This document shows, piece by piece, positions 8,352-16,421 of a stretch of DNA of 34,265 nucleotides. Source of the stretch: Planctomycetaceae bacterium (GTDB lineage Bacteria; Planctomycetota; Planctomycetia; Planctomycetales; Planctomycetaceae); NCBI GenBank assembly GCA_002722955.1, contig PBMZ01000132.1, positions 1 to 34,265 on the forward strand, in the 5' to 3' direction. The translations under genes and the position numbers were made by a program. Each line of letters opens with the position of its first letter. The stretch's first letter is position 1. The notes under the pieces are model-generated. The model made no database searches. It was not told where the DNA came from and was given only the letters and a program-made list of their open reading frames with translations.

Positions 8352-10007
8352 TTAATGAACAAAGATAAACTCGTTCGAGTTCAGCAAGGCCCAGAACAGG
8401 TCTTGATAACCAGCCATTTTGTTGGCACGGTTCGAGCGAATCAAAGCCAACGCTGATCGCGATTCACGACTGCCAGGCAGGCGGCCAAGCGTTGCGGTGA
8501 ACAGTTCGCGGACCTTTTCCGCATCACTGCTGCGTCCGGCGAGCACCTTGTAAAGGTAGCCACCGCGTTCGGCACTGATCGCGTTATTGGTCAGTTCGCC
8601 ATTCATCATCATCAATGCCTGAGGAATCGTGCCGTTGAAGGTCGTTGATTCATCGCCTTCGTCGGTGCCAAAGGATCGCACGAATTGCTGCAACCAGCGA
8701 TTGCGTTGATCCTGAGACTGCTGCCAGTTCGACCGACCACTCTTATGAGCTTCGGTCGCAATAATCAGCGAGTCGAACAGTTGCTCGGCCGTCATTGATT
8801 TAACGTACATGTGGCTGAACAAGGGCATCTCGCCAGCGGCGGGATTGTCGACTTCGTTGGTTCGTGCGAAGCGGCTGGTCAGGTTGTACGCTTCACTGTT
8901 GGCGATCCAGCGGATCAGTTGCTTGACATCAAAGCCGCTCTTAACGAATTCGACCGTCAAACGATCCAGCAGTTCGGGGTGAGTCGCCGGGTTGTGGGGC
9001 CCCATGTCATCGATCGGCTTGGTGAATCCATAGCCGAAGAAATGTCCCCAGGTGCGATTGACCATCGCTGCGGCGACGAGTGGTTTTTCGCCTTCGACCA
9101 TGAACGCCGCCAGCTCTTTGCGGCGATCTTCATAGCCTTCAATCGCGTCTTGTGAGGCTGCTTTGTCGAAGAACTTCGGATAAGCGACTTGGACCAAGCC
9201 ACTTCGTTTTTCAAACGTAACGTTGCCCTCAAAGTTGCGGAAGCGCAGTTCTGAATAGTCGTCGACCATTCGGCCCGTGTTCGGGTCACGTTTGCGGTAA
9301 TCTCGCTTCGCCATTTGACGGAAGAAGCTGTTGAATTCCCAGAATTGGCTTTGTTTCCAATTGTTAAATGGGTGGTTGTGACATTGCGTGCATTGAACTT
9401 GCATGCCCATGAACAAGCGAGTCGTCTTGGCGGTCGCTTGCACCATTTCGTCGTTCATTTGCAGTTGAGCCAGCAGGAAGTTGACTTCGCCGTTCTCTTC
9501 GAAGTGGCCTTCTGCGGTCACGATGTCGGTGACGACGTCTTTCCATGGACGGTTGCGAGCGAAGGCTTCCCGGAAAAATTTCAGCATTCCACGGCGAGAA
9601 ACGCGGCGCGGCGTGCCTTGGCCGATGCAGAGATTCGTCCAGATCGTCGTCCAGTTGCGGACGTAGCCATCGTCGTCCAAGAGCGTGTCGATCATCTTCG
9701 AACGCTTGGCTTTATCTTTGTCAGCGAGAAACTTCGCGGTGACTTCAGCGGGAGGAATCGAGCCAACGATGTCGAGATACACACGACGAATCCACTCTGC
9801 GTCATCGGCAACCTCGGAGGACTTAATCTCGTTGTCCGTCCAACCTTGGCGGATTTGTTCGTTGATGTATTTGATCAAAACATCTGACGAACCTGTCGTG
9901 AATGCTTCGGAGCCTTTGGGGCCAGCGGCTTCAACATCCTGAAGACCCATTCCGAGCAGAAAGGCCGCAATCGTTACGGCAACGACTGCATGTTTTCGAA
10001 TCAGCAT
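8352..10007 (-). CDS. Exported PSCyt2 (DUF1549) / PSD1 (DUF1553) protein
   Basis: A 551-aa protein with a clear signal peptide (MLIRKHAVVAVTIAAFLLGM, cleavage near VEA/AG at about 28). A PSCyt2 domain follows (WIRRVYLDIVGSIPP..., RNWTTIWTNLCIG) with a CTQCH motif at 206-210 followed by NHPFNNW. A PSD1 domain comes after it (AAMVNRTWGHFFGYGF, DDMGPHNP...HPELLDRL, MTAEQLFDSLI), ending LNSNEFIFVH. The start ATG has a good ribosome site (GGGGAG). It is paralogous in domain order and many blocks to residues about 205-728 of the protein at 4082-6268, but has a signal peptide in place of the anti-sigma/TM part. It heads the unit with DUF1501. The CxxCH suggests covalent haem or a thiol/metal site outside the cytoplasm; this is not demonstrated. 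Confidence 0.93.
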   Translation of the reverse strand: MLIRKHAVVAVTIAAFLLGMGLQDVEAAGPKGSEAFTTGSSDVLIKYINEQIRQGWTDNEIKSSEVADDAEWIRRVYLDIVGSIPPAEVTAKFLADKDKAKRSKMIDTLLDDDGYVRNWTTIWTNLCIGQGTPRRVSRRGMLKFFREAFARNRPWKDVVTDIVTAEGHFEENGEVNFLLAQLQMNDEMVQATAKTTRLFMGMQVQCTQCHNHPFNNWKQSQFWEFNSFFRQMAKRDYRKRDPNTGRMVDDYSELRFRNFEGNVTFEKRSGLVQVAYPKFFDKAASQDAIEGYEDRRKELAAFMVEGEKPLVAAAMVNRTWGHFFGYGFTKPIDDMGPHNPATHPELLDRLTVEFVKSGFDVKQLIRWIANSEAYNLTSRFARTNEVDNPAAGEMPLFSHMYVKSMTAEQLFDSLIIATEAHKSGRSNWQQSQDQRNRWLQQFVRSFGTDEGDESTTFNGTIPQALMMMNGELTNNAISAERGGYLYKVLAGRSSDAEKVRELFTATLGRLPGSRESRSALALIRSNRANKMAGYQDLFWALLNSNEFIFVH

Positions 10008-10514
10008 GATTCAACTCCCCACGATTTTGAATTGACTGAGTGTTTCAGACGATTCCGCTAAACTCTTAACAGAAACGACTTTAGGCAAGGCGGCAGGCTT
10101 TCAACGCGGGCCCTTCGATGTCGCCTGCAACGTGTAAACCAGATGTGACCGGGAAACATTCGACGCTTTCCGCCAAGTTTGTTTCAAAACCACGGTCGTT
10201 TTTGCCTAACCCATTGCTTCTAATGTGGTTAGACGTCGATAAAGTTTCAAGTCTAAAGCTGATTTTCGAGGCTTCCGGAGGCGGAGCTTGGGTACGCGGC
10301 GCAAAGAAATCGGATTGTGAGATTCCGGCGCACTCTGGAAACACTGGAGATCACGACGGTGGCCGAGTTGCCCGGCTTCTTCGAGAAGCCGGGTATCTTT
10401 GGGGCATCTTTCAGCAAAACAGGTAAACGCATTGGCTGACATTCGACATCTCAGAGCTTAGACTTTCCCCTTCGCTTCGTTAACTCACTGCTTACTAACC
10501 TAAAAACGAAGATT
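10008..10514. other. 507-bp intergenic region between divergent genes
   Basis: It separates the minus-strand PSCyt2/PSD1 gene from the plus-strand exporter operon and must hold both promoters, but no convincing -35/-10 pair was picked out by eye. Small open frames here do not look like protein. The one structured element is the hairpin at 10371-10393. Confidence 0.5.
10371..10393. terminator. Terminator-like hairpin in a divergent intergenic region
   Basis: A perfect 10-bp stem (CCCGGCTTCT / AGAAGCCGGG) surrounds a 3-nt TCG centre. No proper U-run follows on either strand (TATCTTT on plus), so termination is uncertain. The arm is nearly the same as that of the hairpin at 27384-27416. Confidence 0.45.
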
Positions 10515-12344
10515 ATGGGCCGATCCAAACATCTCTGCAGAACGACTCTCGGCAATTTGCCCGCCGCGAGGATCGTCCGGCTTGTGGTTTTGGTAGTTTG
10601 TCTGCTCTTCCCGGCGCGAGCCAGTCATGCGATCGATGTTGAGGAAATCGAATGGGGCTATGGAGGCCGAGTTTCTCCGGGGCAATTCAATCCCGTCTCG
10701 ATTTTGGTCAACAATCCGAGCGATCGCCCCGTTGAAGGCGAGATGGAACTGATCAAATTGATGGGCGGCTTTCGCCAAGTCGGCGGTGTGATTCGCAAGA
10801 AGTACTACATCTCGCCATTTTCTAGCCGGTGGATACAGTTCTACCCGTATGTCACCGCCGATTGGGAAGACTGGCAGCTGAGTTGGGGTGAGGCAGCCGA
10901 CCAAATGGTCACCTTGACGAAGCCAGGCTTTAATAAGATAGAGCCTGTGCTGTTGGTGCCCCCAGACGAGCTTGTCCGAAGAGGGACTCAGCTTCGTCGA
11001 TTTGCCGAGAACCTGTTTCCACCGACCGTTTGCGCGACGCTTCCCTTGAAAGGAGTGGTCCTGGACCATGTTCCTCGCTGGGAAGAGTCCCGAAGACGTA
11101 GCTTCTTGGAATGGGTGCATCTGGGCGGAACAGTACACTTGCTGCAAGTTGAAAGCGGGCAACATCCCCGATTCACGGGCGAGCTTGAGGTCCTGAATTC
11201 ATCACGCGATGTGCTCAAGATTGGCGCCGGCAAGGTAATTCGTCATCCCGTCACACGAAATCAACTGACCCATGAGTTCATCAACACGGCGATCATACCG
11301 CGGCTGACAGAACTGGATCGTGACAAGAAGGAAGCTCGCGATCGTTATCGGAATTTCTACGGGCGAACCAGTTTCACAGAAATCGGTAGCGACAGAGGCT
11401 TCTTTAACATGCTCCGCAGTGCCGCTCGGACGCATTACAACTGGATTCTGATTTATCTATTCGCGTTCTTGTACACGTTGGCCGTGTTTCCAGGCTGTTA
11501 CGTCATCGGTAGAAACGTGACCGATCATCGAACGCACGTTGTTGCACTGATCGGCACGGTTTGCCTTTGCAGCATTTGCTTTTACTTCGTCGGCAAGCGT
11601 TCCGGCGACGAATCCATGATTATGAGGTCCGTTGCGATTGCCTCGGAGCTGACCGATGGGCACATGGATGTCATGCAATGGTCCGAGGCCGCGGTGACCG
11701 CAGGCGGCTATTATTCGATGGGAAGTAATGGTGAAACGACGTTCTTTTCCTCGGCGTCGCCAACGGAAAGGGTCAACGCTGAAGTGGTCAACGGGGTGAA
11801 AGCACACTTTGACGTCGATATTCCGCCATATTCGTCTCGAACATTCTTGCACCGGCGTCGGCTACGGCACGAACCGCTCAAAGTGAAACTGACAGACATC
11901 GCGGCCGAGGCTGGGCGATTGCAGGCTATCTCGTTTTCTTTGGACGGGGAGTTTCCAGCAGAGATTACTCGCGCGGCGGTTTTATACGGCGACCGATTGT
12001 ACAACCTAAAGCAAACGCCGAACGGCTTTTCGCTTGGTCGATCCATGGGCACGGTCGGAACGATGATTTATGCGATTGCGTCCAACAAGTTCGGCGTTTA
12101 CTTCGACCCGGAGTTTGACAAGTACAAAGAGGCCGACAAGGCACTCCGTTCGTCATTCCGTCCGCTGATCTGCCGACAACTGGGTTTGCACGCCATTGAT
12201 CTCGACAACCGGCAATCACGTCCAACGGATCATCTGCAATTCTATTTGTATTCGAAGATGCCTGAGGAACTGTATGTGAAGGCCGACGACTTCGACTCGC
12301 AAATGGGATATGTCTTGTATACGAAGACGATTCCGTTGAATTAG
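10515..12344 (+). CDS. Hypothetical exported/membrane protein of a putative ABC exporter operon
   Basis: A 609-aa protein with no family recognised with certainty. Seen: an N-terminal signal or TM segment (VRLVVLVVCLLFPARASHA, about 20-40), an extracytoplasmic beta-rich region, and a segment near 180-215 (VVLDHVPRWEESRRRSFLEWVHLGG) that resembles the Rossmann/glutamine-amidotransferase-like domains of ABC-exporter accessory proteins (GldG/DUF4350-like). Two TM helices follow near 313-332 and 343-362, then a C-terminal beta-rich domain of about 230 residues. It is followed on the same strand by an ABC ATPase and an ABC-2-type permease, so an exporter accessory role is plausible. The 131-bp gap to the ATPase holds a large inverted repeat. 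The ATG start is preceded by a weak purine-rich site (ACGAAG). Confidence 0.8.
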   Translation: MGRSKHLCRTTLGNLPAARIVRLVVLVVCLLFPARASHAIDVEEIEWGYGGRVSPGQFNPVSILVNNPSDRPVEGEMELIKLMGGFRQVGGVIRKKYYISPFSSRWIQFYPYVTADWEDWQLSWGEAADQMVTLTKPGFNKIEPVLLVPPDELVRRGTQLRRFAENLFPPTVCATLPLKGVVLDHVPRWEESRRRSFLEWVHLGGTVHLLQVESGQHPRFTGELEVLNSSRDVLKIGAGKVIRHPVTRNQLTHEFINTAIIPRLTELDRDKKEARDRYRNFYGRTSFTEIGSDRGFFNMLRSAARTHYNWILIYLFAFLYTLAVFPGCYVIGRNVTDHRTHVVALIGTVCLCSICFYFVGKRSGDESMIMRSVAIASELTDGHMDVMQWSEAAVTAGGYYSMGSNGETTFFSSASPTERVNAEVVNGVKAHFDVDIPPYSSRTFLHRRRLRHEPLKVKLTDIAAEAGRLQAISFSLDGEFPAEITRAAVLYGDRLYNLKQTPNGFSLGRSMGTVGTMIYAIASNKFGVYFDPEFDKYKEADKALRSSFRPLICRQLGLHAIDLDNRQSRPTDHLQFYLYSKMPEELYVKADDFDSQMGYVLYTKTIPLN

Positions 12345-12382
12345 CCGTGATTCGTCAACTACCAGGATTACGGGGACTCTCC

Positions 12383-12451
12383 TCGTTTAACCCGTAGCCG
12401 CAGGCGAGGATTACTCGGCGCGCTCCTCGCCTGCGGCTACGGGTTAGACGA
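12383..12451. repeat. 28-bp inverted repeat (REP-like palindrome) inside the exporter operon
   Basis: Arms 12383-12410 and 12424-12451 match at 27 of 28 positions around a 13-nt loop. Each arm contains GTAGCCGCAGGCGAGGA or its complement. The element ends 25 bp before the preferred ATG of the ABC ATPase gene. It has no U-run, so it is more likely a mobile or dispersed palindrome or an RNA-processing/stability element than a simple terminator. Confidence 0.9.
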
Positions 12452-12475
12452 ACCGTGGTTACAAACGAAGCATCC

Positions 12476-13486
12476 ATGTTTAACCTCAAGAAACTTCGGC
12501 GAGAACGCGACGATGATGATCCAATCGTGGCGTCATCGGATCTCGCAGTGAACTTCAAAGGTGTGAGTCACACTTATGGTGCTCAACGCGCGCTGCGCGG
12601 GATTTCTTTCCAAGTTCCGAAGCAAACGATCCATGGATTCGTCGGTCCCAACGGCGCGGGCAAGTCGACGGCACTCAAGCTGATTGCCACGATGATCGAG
12701 TTGCAGGCCGGAACGATTCAGGTTTTCGGTCGCAGTGTCGATTTGAAGCCACATACGATTCGACCCTTGACCGGATACATGCCGGATCGACCGTGTGCGT
12801 ATCAAGAGATGACGGTTTTCGAGTACTTGGATTTTTACGGAGCGGGCTACGGATTAAACGAAGAAGAACGTGACGCTGCCATCAGGCATTTGCTCGAGCT
12901 TACGGATATGACGTCTCGCAGGGATTATATCATTCGTGGTCTATCGCGCGGGATGCAGCAACGAGTCAGCTTGATGCGAGTCTTAGTCTACGACCCGGAT
13001 TTGTTGTTGCTCGACGAACCAGCCGCCGGTCTCGATCCGCGAGCCCGCATTGAATTGATGCAAATACTTCGAGAATTGAGGTCGCTCGGCAAGTCGATCA
13101 TTGTCAGTTCCCACATCTTGACCGAACTGGCTGACTTGTGTGATACCGTCACTGTCGTTGACCGGGGACACATCAAGTACACGGGGGACCTTGATGGGTT
13201 GCTTGTTCGCGATCATGAGAACCCAACTTTTGGATTGCGGCTGTCCGAGCGTTTCGATGACTTGGATTTATTGATTGGCGAGCTGCCCGGTGTTGTCTGG
13301 GTCGAACGCGTCCGTAGTTCTTCTGTCTATCCAGAATATCGCATCACGATTGACTTGGATGAGACGTCGACAAACGAACTTCTTTCTCATGTGGTATCGC
13401 TGGGAGCCCCCGTTGCCACGTTTCAGCGTTCGTTCCGCCACTTGCACCAAGCCTTCCTTGATCTCACTTCAGGTGGAGTTACTTGA
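12476..13486 (+). CDS. ABC transporter ATP-binding protein
   Basis: A 336-aa ABC ATPase of the ABC-2 export type (like the CcmA/NatA/Gld group). Seen: Walker A GPNGAGKST (57-65), a signature LSRGMQQR starting at 156 (a variant of LSGGQ), Walker B LLLLDEP with Asp180-Glu181, D-loop AAGLDP, and H-loop IIVSSHIL. A C-terminal domain of about 100 residues follows the core. The frame could also begin at GTG 12455, but this lies hard against the palindrome; ATG 12476 starts a normal lysine-rich N-terminus. Its stop overlaps the permease ATG by one base (TGATG), showing translational coupling. It should energise the transporter formed with the next gene. Confidence 0.95.
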   Translation: MFNLKKLRRERDDDDPIVASSDLAVNFKGVSHTYGAQRALRGISFQVPKQTIHGFVGPNGAGKSTALKLIATMIELQAGTIQVFGRSVDLKPHTIRPLTGYMPDRPCAYQEMTVFEYLDFYGAGYGLNEEERDAAIRHLLELTDMTSRRDYIIRGLSRGMQQRVSLMRVLVYDPDLLLLDEPAAGLDPRARIELMQILRELRSLGKSIIVSSHILTELADLCDTVTVVDRGHIKYTGDLDGLLVRDHENPTFGLRLSERFDDLDLLIGELPGVVWVERVRSSSVYPEYRITIDLDETSTNELLSHVVSLGAPVATFQRSFRHLHQAFLDLTSGGVT

Positions 13487-15048
13487 TGTTGACCGGCACG
13501 TTGGCACTGCTAACACGATCGCTTCGTCAAGACGCACGCTTGGCTCGAACGCACCTTGTTCGGTTGATCTTCGTGCTTGTTCTGTTCGGAGGTCTCGCGT
13601 GGGCTCATGTGACCAGCAAGTCCTTCGGAGCGCCGGGGCTTCATTACTTTGGCGTCATCGCCGTGATGAACTTTGGTTTGATCAGCCTCGCTGGTGTCAG
13701 CTTTTTTTCGACGGCAATCACTGAGGAAAAGGAAGAAGAAACCCTCGGGCTGCTGACAATGGCGGGCATCAATCCGCTGGGAATTCTGCTGGGCAAGTCC
13801 ACGAATCGTATGATCAGATCGATGCTTCTGCTGATGGTGCAGATTCCGTTCGCGTTGCTCTCGGTGTTGCTGGGAGGCGTCACGGGCCACCAGATCTTTT
13901 CGGCCTACGTTGCCTTGGCGGCTTATATGATTTTGGTTGCGAACATTGGTTTGCTGGCCTCGGTGTACTGCGGTCGCTCGAGTTCCGCCGGTGCGGTGTC
14001 TCTGGCCGTGCTTCTTGGCCTGTTGGGTGGGCCGGCTTTAGTGAAGCTTGTCGTCAAGATGTTCGTGCGCTATGGTGGCATGGCGGTCGGTAACCCAATG
14101 GAAATATCGATCAATAGTGCTTGCGATCAATACCTTGGCCTTACGGTTGCCTACCGCTTGAACGGCATTTGGGAAACCGGCTTTAAGCAATCGGCTTTTA
14201 GTTGGCAAGTTCTCTCGAACACGGCATTGGGCTTCCTGCTGTTTGTCAGCGCTTGGCTGTTGTTAATGTGGCGAGTGAGGCAAGGGCGATTCGATTCGCC
14301 GCAACGCAGTGGTTCAATCTTTCGGCGGGAACGCGAGTATCGAAACCCATTCAGTCGAGTGTGGGCGAACCCGCTGGTCTGGAAAGACTATTATTTTCTT
14401 GCCGGTGGCAACGAGTTCGTGTTGGTCAAGCTGATAATCTATCCGGTGATTTGCTTATCGATCACGATCGTGATGTTTTACATGGGCTTCATGTATCGAA
14501 ATCACTGGCCTGATTATGGTGTCGCCATCATGGTCACGGCATTGGCATTGATGGCGATTGAGACCGCAGCGTTTGCCTCGCGCATTTTTCATGACGAGCT
14601 GAAATGGAACACGCTGAGCGTGACTCTTTTGATGCCGCGGTCAGTGAGCCGGATCGCCTATGGAAAGGCGGTGGGGTGCTTGCTGAGCCTGTTTCCGTCA
14701 TTGTTGTTTTTCTTCATTGGGACAATGATGGCTCCGGAAACTTTTGGCTTTTGGCTGTTTCGCCCAGAGAGTTGGGGCTGCGTCATTGTTTTTGTTCTGT
14801 TCTTACACATGACGGCCTATCTGTCTTTGATCGTCAAGTGGGGAGCCATGCCGTTGGCGATTGCCGTGTTGTTTGTTTTTGGTACCTGCTGCATCTACCC
14901 CTTGTTTTCGTTGCCGATGATGCTGATGTACCTGATGACAGACAGCGAGCAAGCATTGATCATGCCGACGATTTATCTTGGCGCGGTCCTTATCGCTGTG
15001 ATCCAATACTTCATTGGCGTTAGGCTCAAGGAACTCGCCAGACGATAA
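13486..15048 (+). CDS. ABC-2-type transporter permease
   Basis: A 520-aa integral membrane protein. About 12 hydrophobic segments are visible, including VRLIFVLVLFGGLAWA near the start, a cluster around 55-200 (ISLAGVSFFSTAI, then EEKEEETLGLLTMAGINPLGILLGK, then several helices), and six or so helices after residue 310. The motif TEEKEEETLGLL is typical of ABC-2 permeases, at the coupling helix after TM2. The ATG overlaps the ATPase stop (TGATG); a TTG three bases earlier is the only longer start nearby. It forms the membrane path of the exporter encoded at 10515-15048. Substrate is unknown. Confidence 0.9.
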   Translation: MLTGTLALLTRSLRQDARLARTHLVRLIFVLVLFGGLAWAHVTSKSFGAPGLHYFGVIAVMNFGLISLAGVSFFSTAITEEKEEETLGLLTMAGINPLGILLGKSTNRMIRSMLLLMVQIPFALLSVLLGGVTGHQIFSAYVALAAYMILVANIGLLASVYCGRSSSAGAVSLAVLLGLLGGPALVKLVVKMFVRYGGMAVGNPMEISINSACDQYLGLTVAYRLNGIWETGFKQSAFSWQVLSNTALGFLLFVSAWLLLMWRVRQGRFDSPQRSGSIFRREREYRNPFSRVWANPLVWKDYYFLAGGNEFVLVKLIIYPVICLSITIVMFYMGFMYRNHWPDYGVAIMVTALALMAIETAAFASRIFHDELKWNTLSVTLLMPRSVSRIAYGKAVGCLLSLFPSLLFFFIGTMMAPETFGFWLFRPESWGCVIVFVLFLHMTAYLSLIVKWGAMPLAIAVLFVFGTCCIYPLFSLPMMLMYLMTDSEQALIMPTIYLGAVLIAVIQYFIGVRLKELARR

Positions 15049-15070
15049 TCAAAAATGGCAAGGGACGTTT

Positions 15071-15096
15071 GTAACGCCGCTGCGTTACTTGTTTTG
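15071..15096 (+). terminator. Probable terminator of the ABC exporter operon
   Basis: A perfect 7-bp stem (GTAACGC 15071-15077 / GCGTTAC 15082-15088) with a 4-nt CGCT loop is followed by TTGTTTTG. It lies 22 bp after the permease stop and before the ExbD-like repeat gene, which suggests that gene has its own promoter. Confidence 0.6.
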
Positions 15097-15198
15097 TCGC
15101 CTAGCAAAACATGCTGGCAAATCAAAACAACAACGCGACCGAGAAGTCGACCCCATGGACGCGTCAAAACATTCAAGTCCTTGATTTGGAGACCAATC

Positions 15199-16401
15199 AT
15201 GATCCGCAAAAGCCCCCAACACGCCCAACTGATCAAGGTTTTGGCCGTCACCGCCGTAGCTTGGATTTCGACCGCGAACCTGAACACTTCAGTCGCCGAG
15301 GAGGCCAAAGCTCGCAAGGTTGACGTCAGTGTTCAAGAGGCCCTTCATCGCCAAAAGGGCGATCAACTGAAGGTCTACGTCAATGCGAATGGCCTTTATA
15401 TCAACGGCAAGTCGCTCAAGACTCAACAGGTGTTGGATGCGGTTCGAGAGTCCGGGTTGAGCAACGTGATTCTTTCCGCCGAATCGTATGTACTTCCCGC
15501 AAAGCTTGATCAGCTTGGGACGCAAATTCGCAAAGCTGGAGCGAAAGAAGTCACGCGAGCCACCGTGAAAAAGCGAGATTACAAGGCAGAGAAAGAAGCC
15601 AAGATGCGTTTGCTTGTTTCTCGCCAAAAGAACGACCAGCTTAAGGTCTATCTGAATGGGCGAGCCGCATACATCAACGGAAAGACTGTCTCAGCTGATG
15701 AAATTGCTCGACTCATCAAGGAATCCCAATTAAAGAACGCTGAGGTGCGTTTCGAATCCTACGTCGCTCAAGATCGCGTCGCCGAAATCGAAGACGCCAT
15801 CAAGAAAGCCGGAATCGAAACAGTTACGAAGACCTCCATTAAGCGAGACCCTAAGCAAGAACGCGAATCCAAACTGCTGCAGATTCTGCATCGCCAACGA
15901 AGCGATCAAATCAAGATTCATGTGAAGAAGAAGGCCATCTACATCAATGGCAAATCGGTTGGAACCAAAGACGTGACCGAGATCATTGAACGATCCGGCT
16001 TGGAGCAAGTCATCATTACGACTGGACCGTTTTTCAACGCTGATACCGTGAAGGACGTTGAAGCCGCCATTCGCAAAGTGGGCGTCAACGACATCCAAAA
16101 GTCGGCATCCAAAAAAGTCGCTCCGGATAATGACGCCAAGCTGCGAGAGATTCTGTTTCGTCAAAAGGGTGATGAGCTAAAGGTCTATGTCAGCTCTCGT
16201 GGACTTCACGTTAACGGAAAATCGATATCGACAGCAGATATTGCGAAGATCGTGAAATTGTCGGGTCTAGAGTCCGCGGCAATCACGACCGCAGCTGATG
16301 TGACCCCGGCTCACGTTGATGCTGTGAAAGCAACAATTCTTAAGGCGGGAGTCAAAAATGTTACGACTCCGACCTCGAATGACGAAAATTCCGACAACTA
16401 A
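15199..16401 (+). CDS. Exported protein of four tandem ExbD/TolR-like repeats
   Basis: A 400-aa protein. Residues 1-33 form a signal peptide (KVLAVTAVAWISTANLNTSVA) and the rest is four repeats of about 90 residues with no further TM helix. Repeat anchors are RQKGDQ, RQKNDQ, RQRSDQ and RQKGDE at 51, 142, 232 and 321, each followed by INGK or VNGK at 68, 159, 249 and 338, and each ending with a (R/K)KxGhxxh block (I/V at h). The pattern (L/I-K-V/I-Y/H-V strand, short turn, Y-I-N-G-K, helix, V-I-I strand, helix, K-A-G-V) matches the periplasmic domain of ExbD/TolR proteins, but the ExbD N-terminal TM helix with its essential Asp is absent. ATG 15199 has a ribosome site (GGAGA) and starts the signal peptide; the open frame extends to 15055, which is unlikely to be used. 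The fold assignment is inferred from pattern only. Confidence 0.82.
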   Translation: MIRKSPQHAQLIKVLAVTAVAWISTANLNTSVAEEAKARKVDVSVQEALHRQKGDQLKVYVNANGLYINGKSLKTQQVLDAVRESGLSNVILSAESYVLPAKLDQLGTQIRKAGAKEVTRATVKKRDYKAEKEAKMRLLVSRQKNDQLKVYLNGRAAYINGKTVSADEIARLIKESQLKNAEVRFESYVAQDRVAEIEDAIKKAGIETVTKTSIKRDPKQERESKLLQILHRQRSDQIKIHVKKKAIYINGKSVGTKDVTEIIERSGLEQVIITTGPFFNADTVKDVEAAIRKVGVNDIQKSASKKVAPDNDAKLREILFRQKGDELKVYVSSRGLHVNGKSISTADIAKIVKLSGLESAAITTAADVTPAHVDAVKATILKAGVKNVTTPTSNDENSDN

Positions 16402-16421
16402 TCGTATGTCGGCAATGGGAG

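Noticed and set aside
9315..9887. A 190-codon plus-strand open frame inside the exported PSCyt2/PSD1 gene
   Set aside because: Mirror of the conserved CxxCH-containing domain; no own features.
10500..11165. A 221-codon minus-strand open frame over the start of the 609-aa gene
   Set aside because: The opposite strand has a signal peptide and operon context; this frame has neither.
15055..15198. The 48-codon N-terminal extension of the ExbD-like repeat protein
   Set aside because: It runs through the probable terminator hairpin and precedes a clear signal peptide that has its own ribosome site at 15199.
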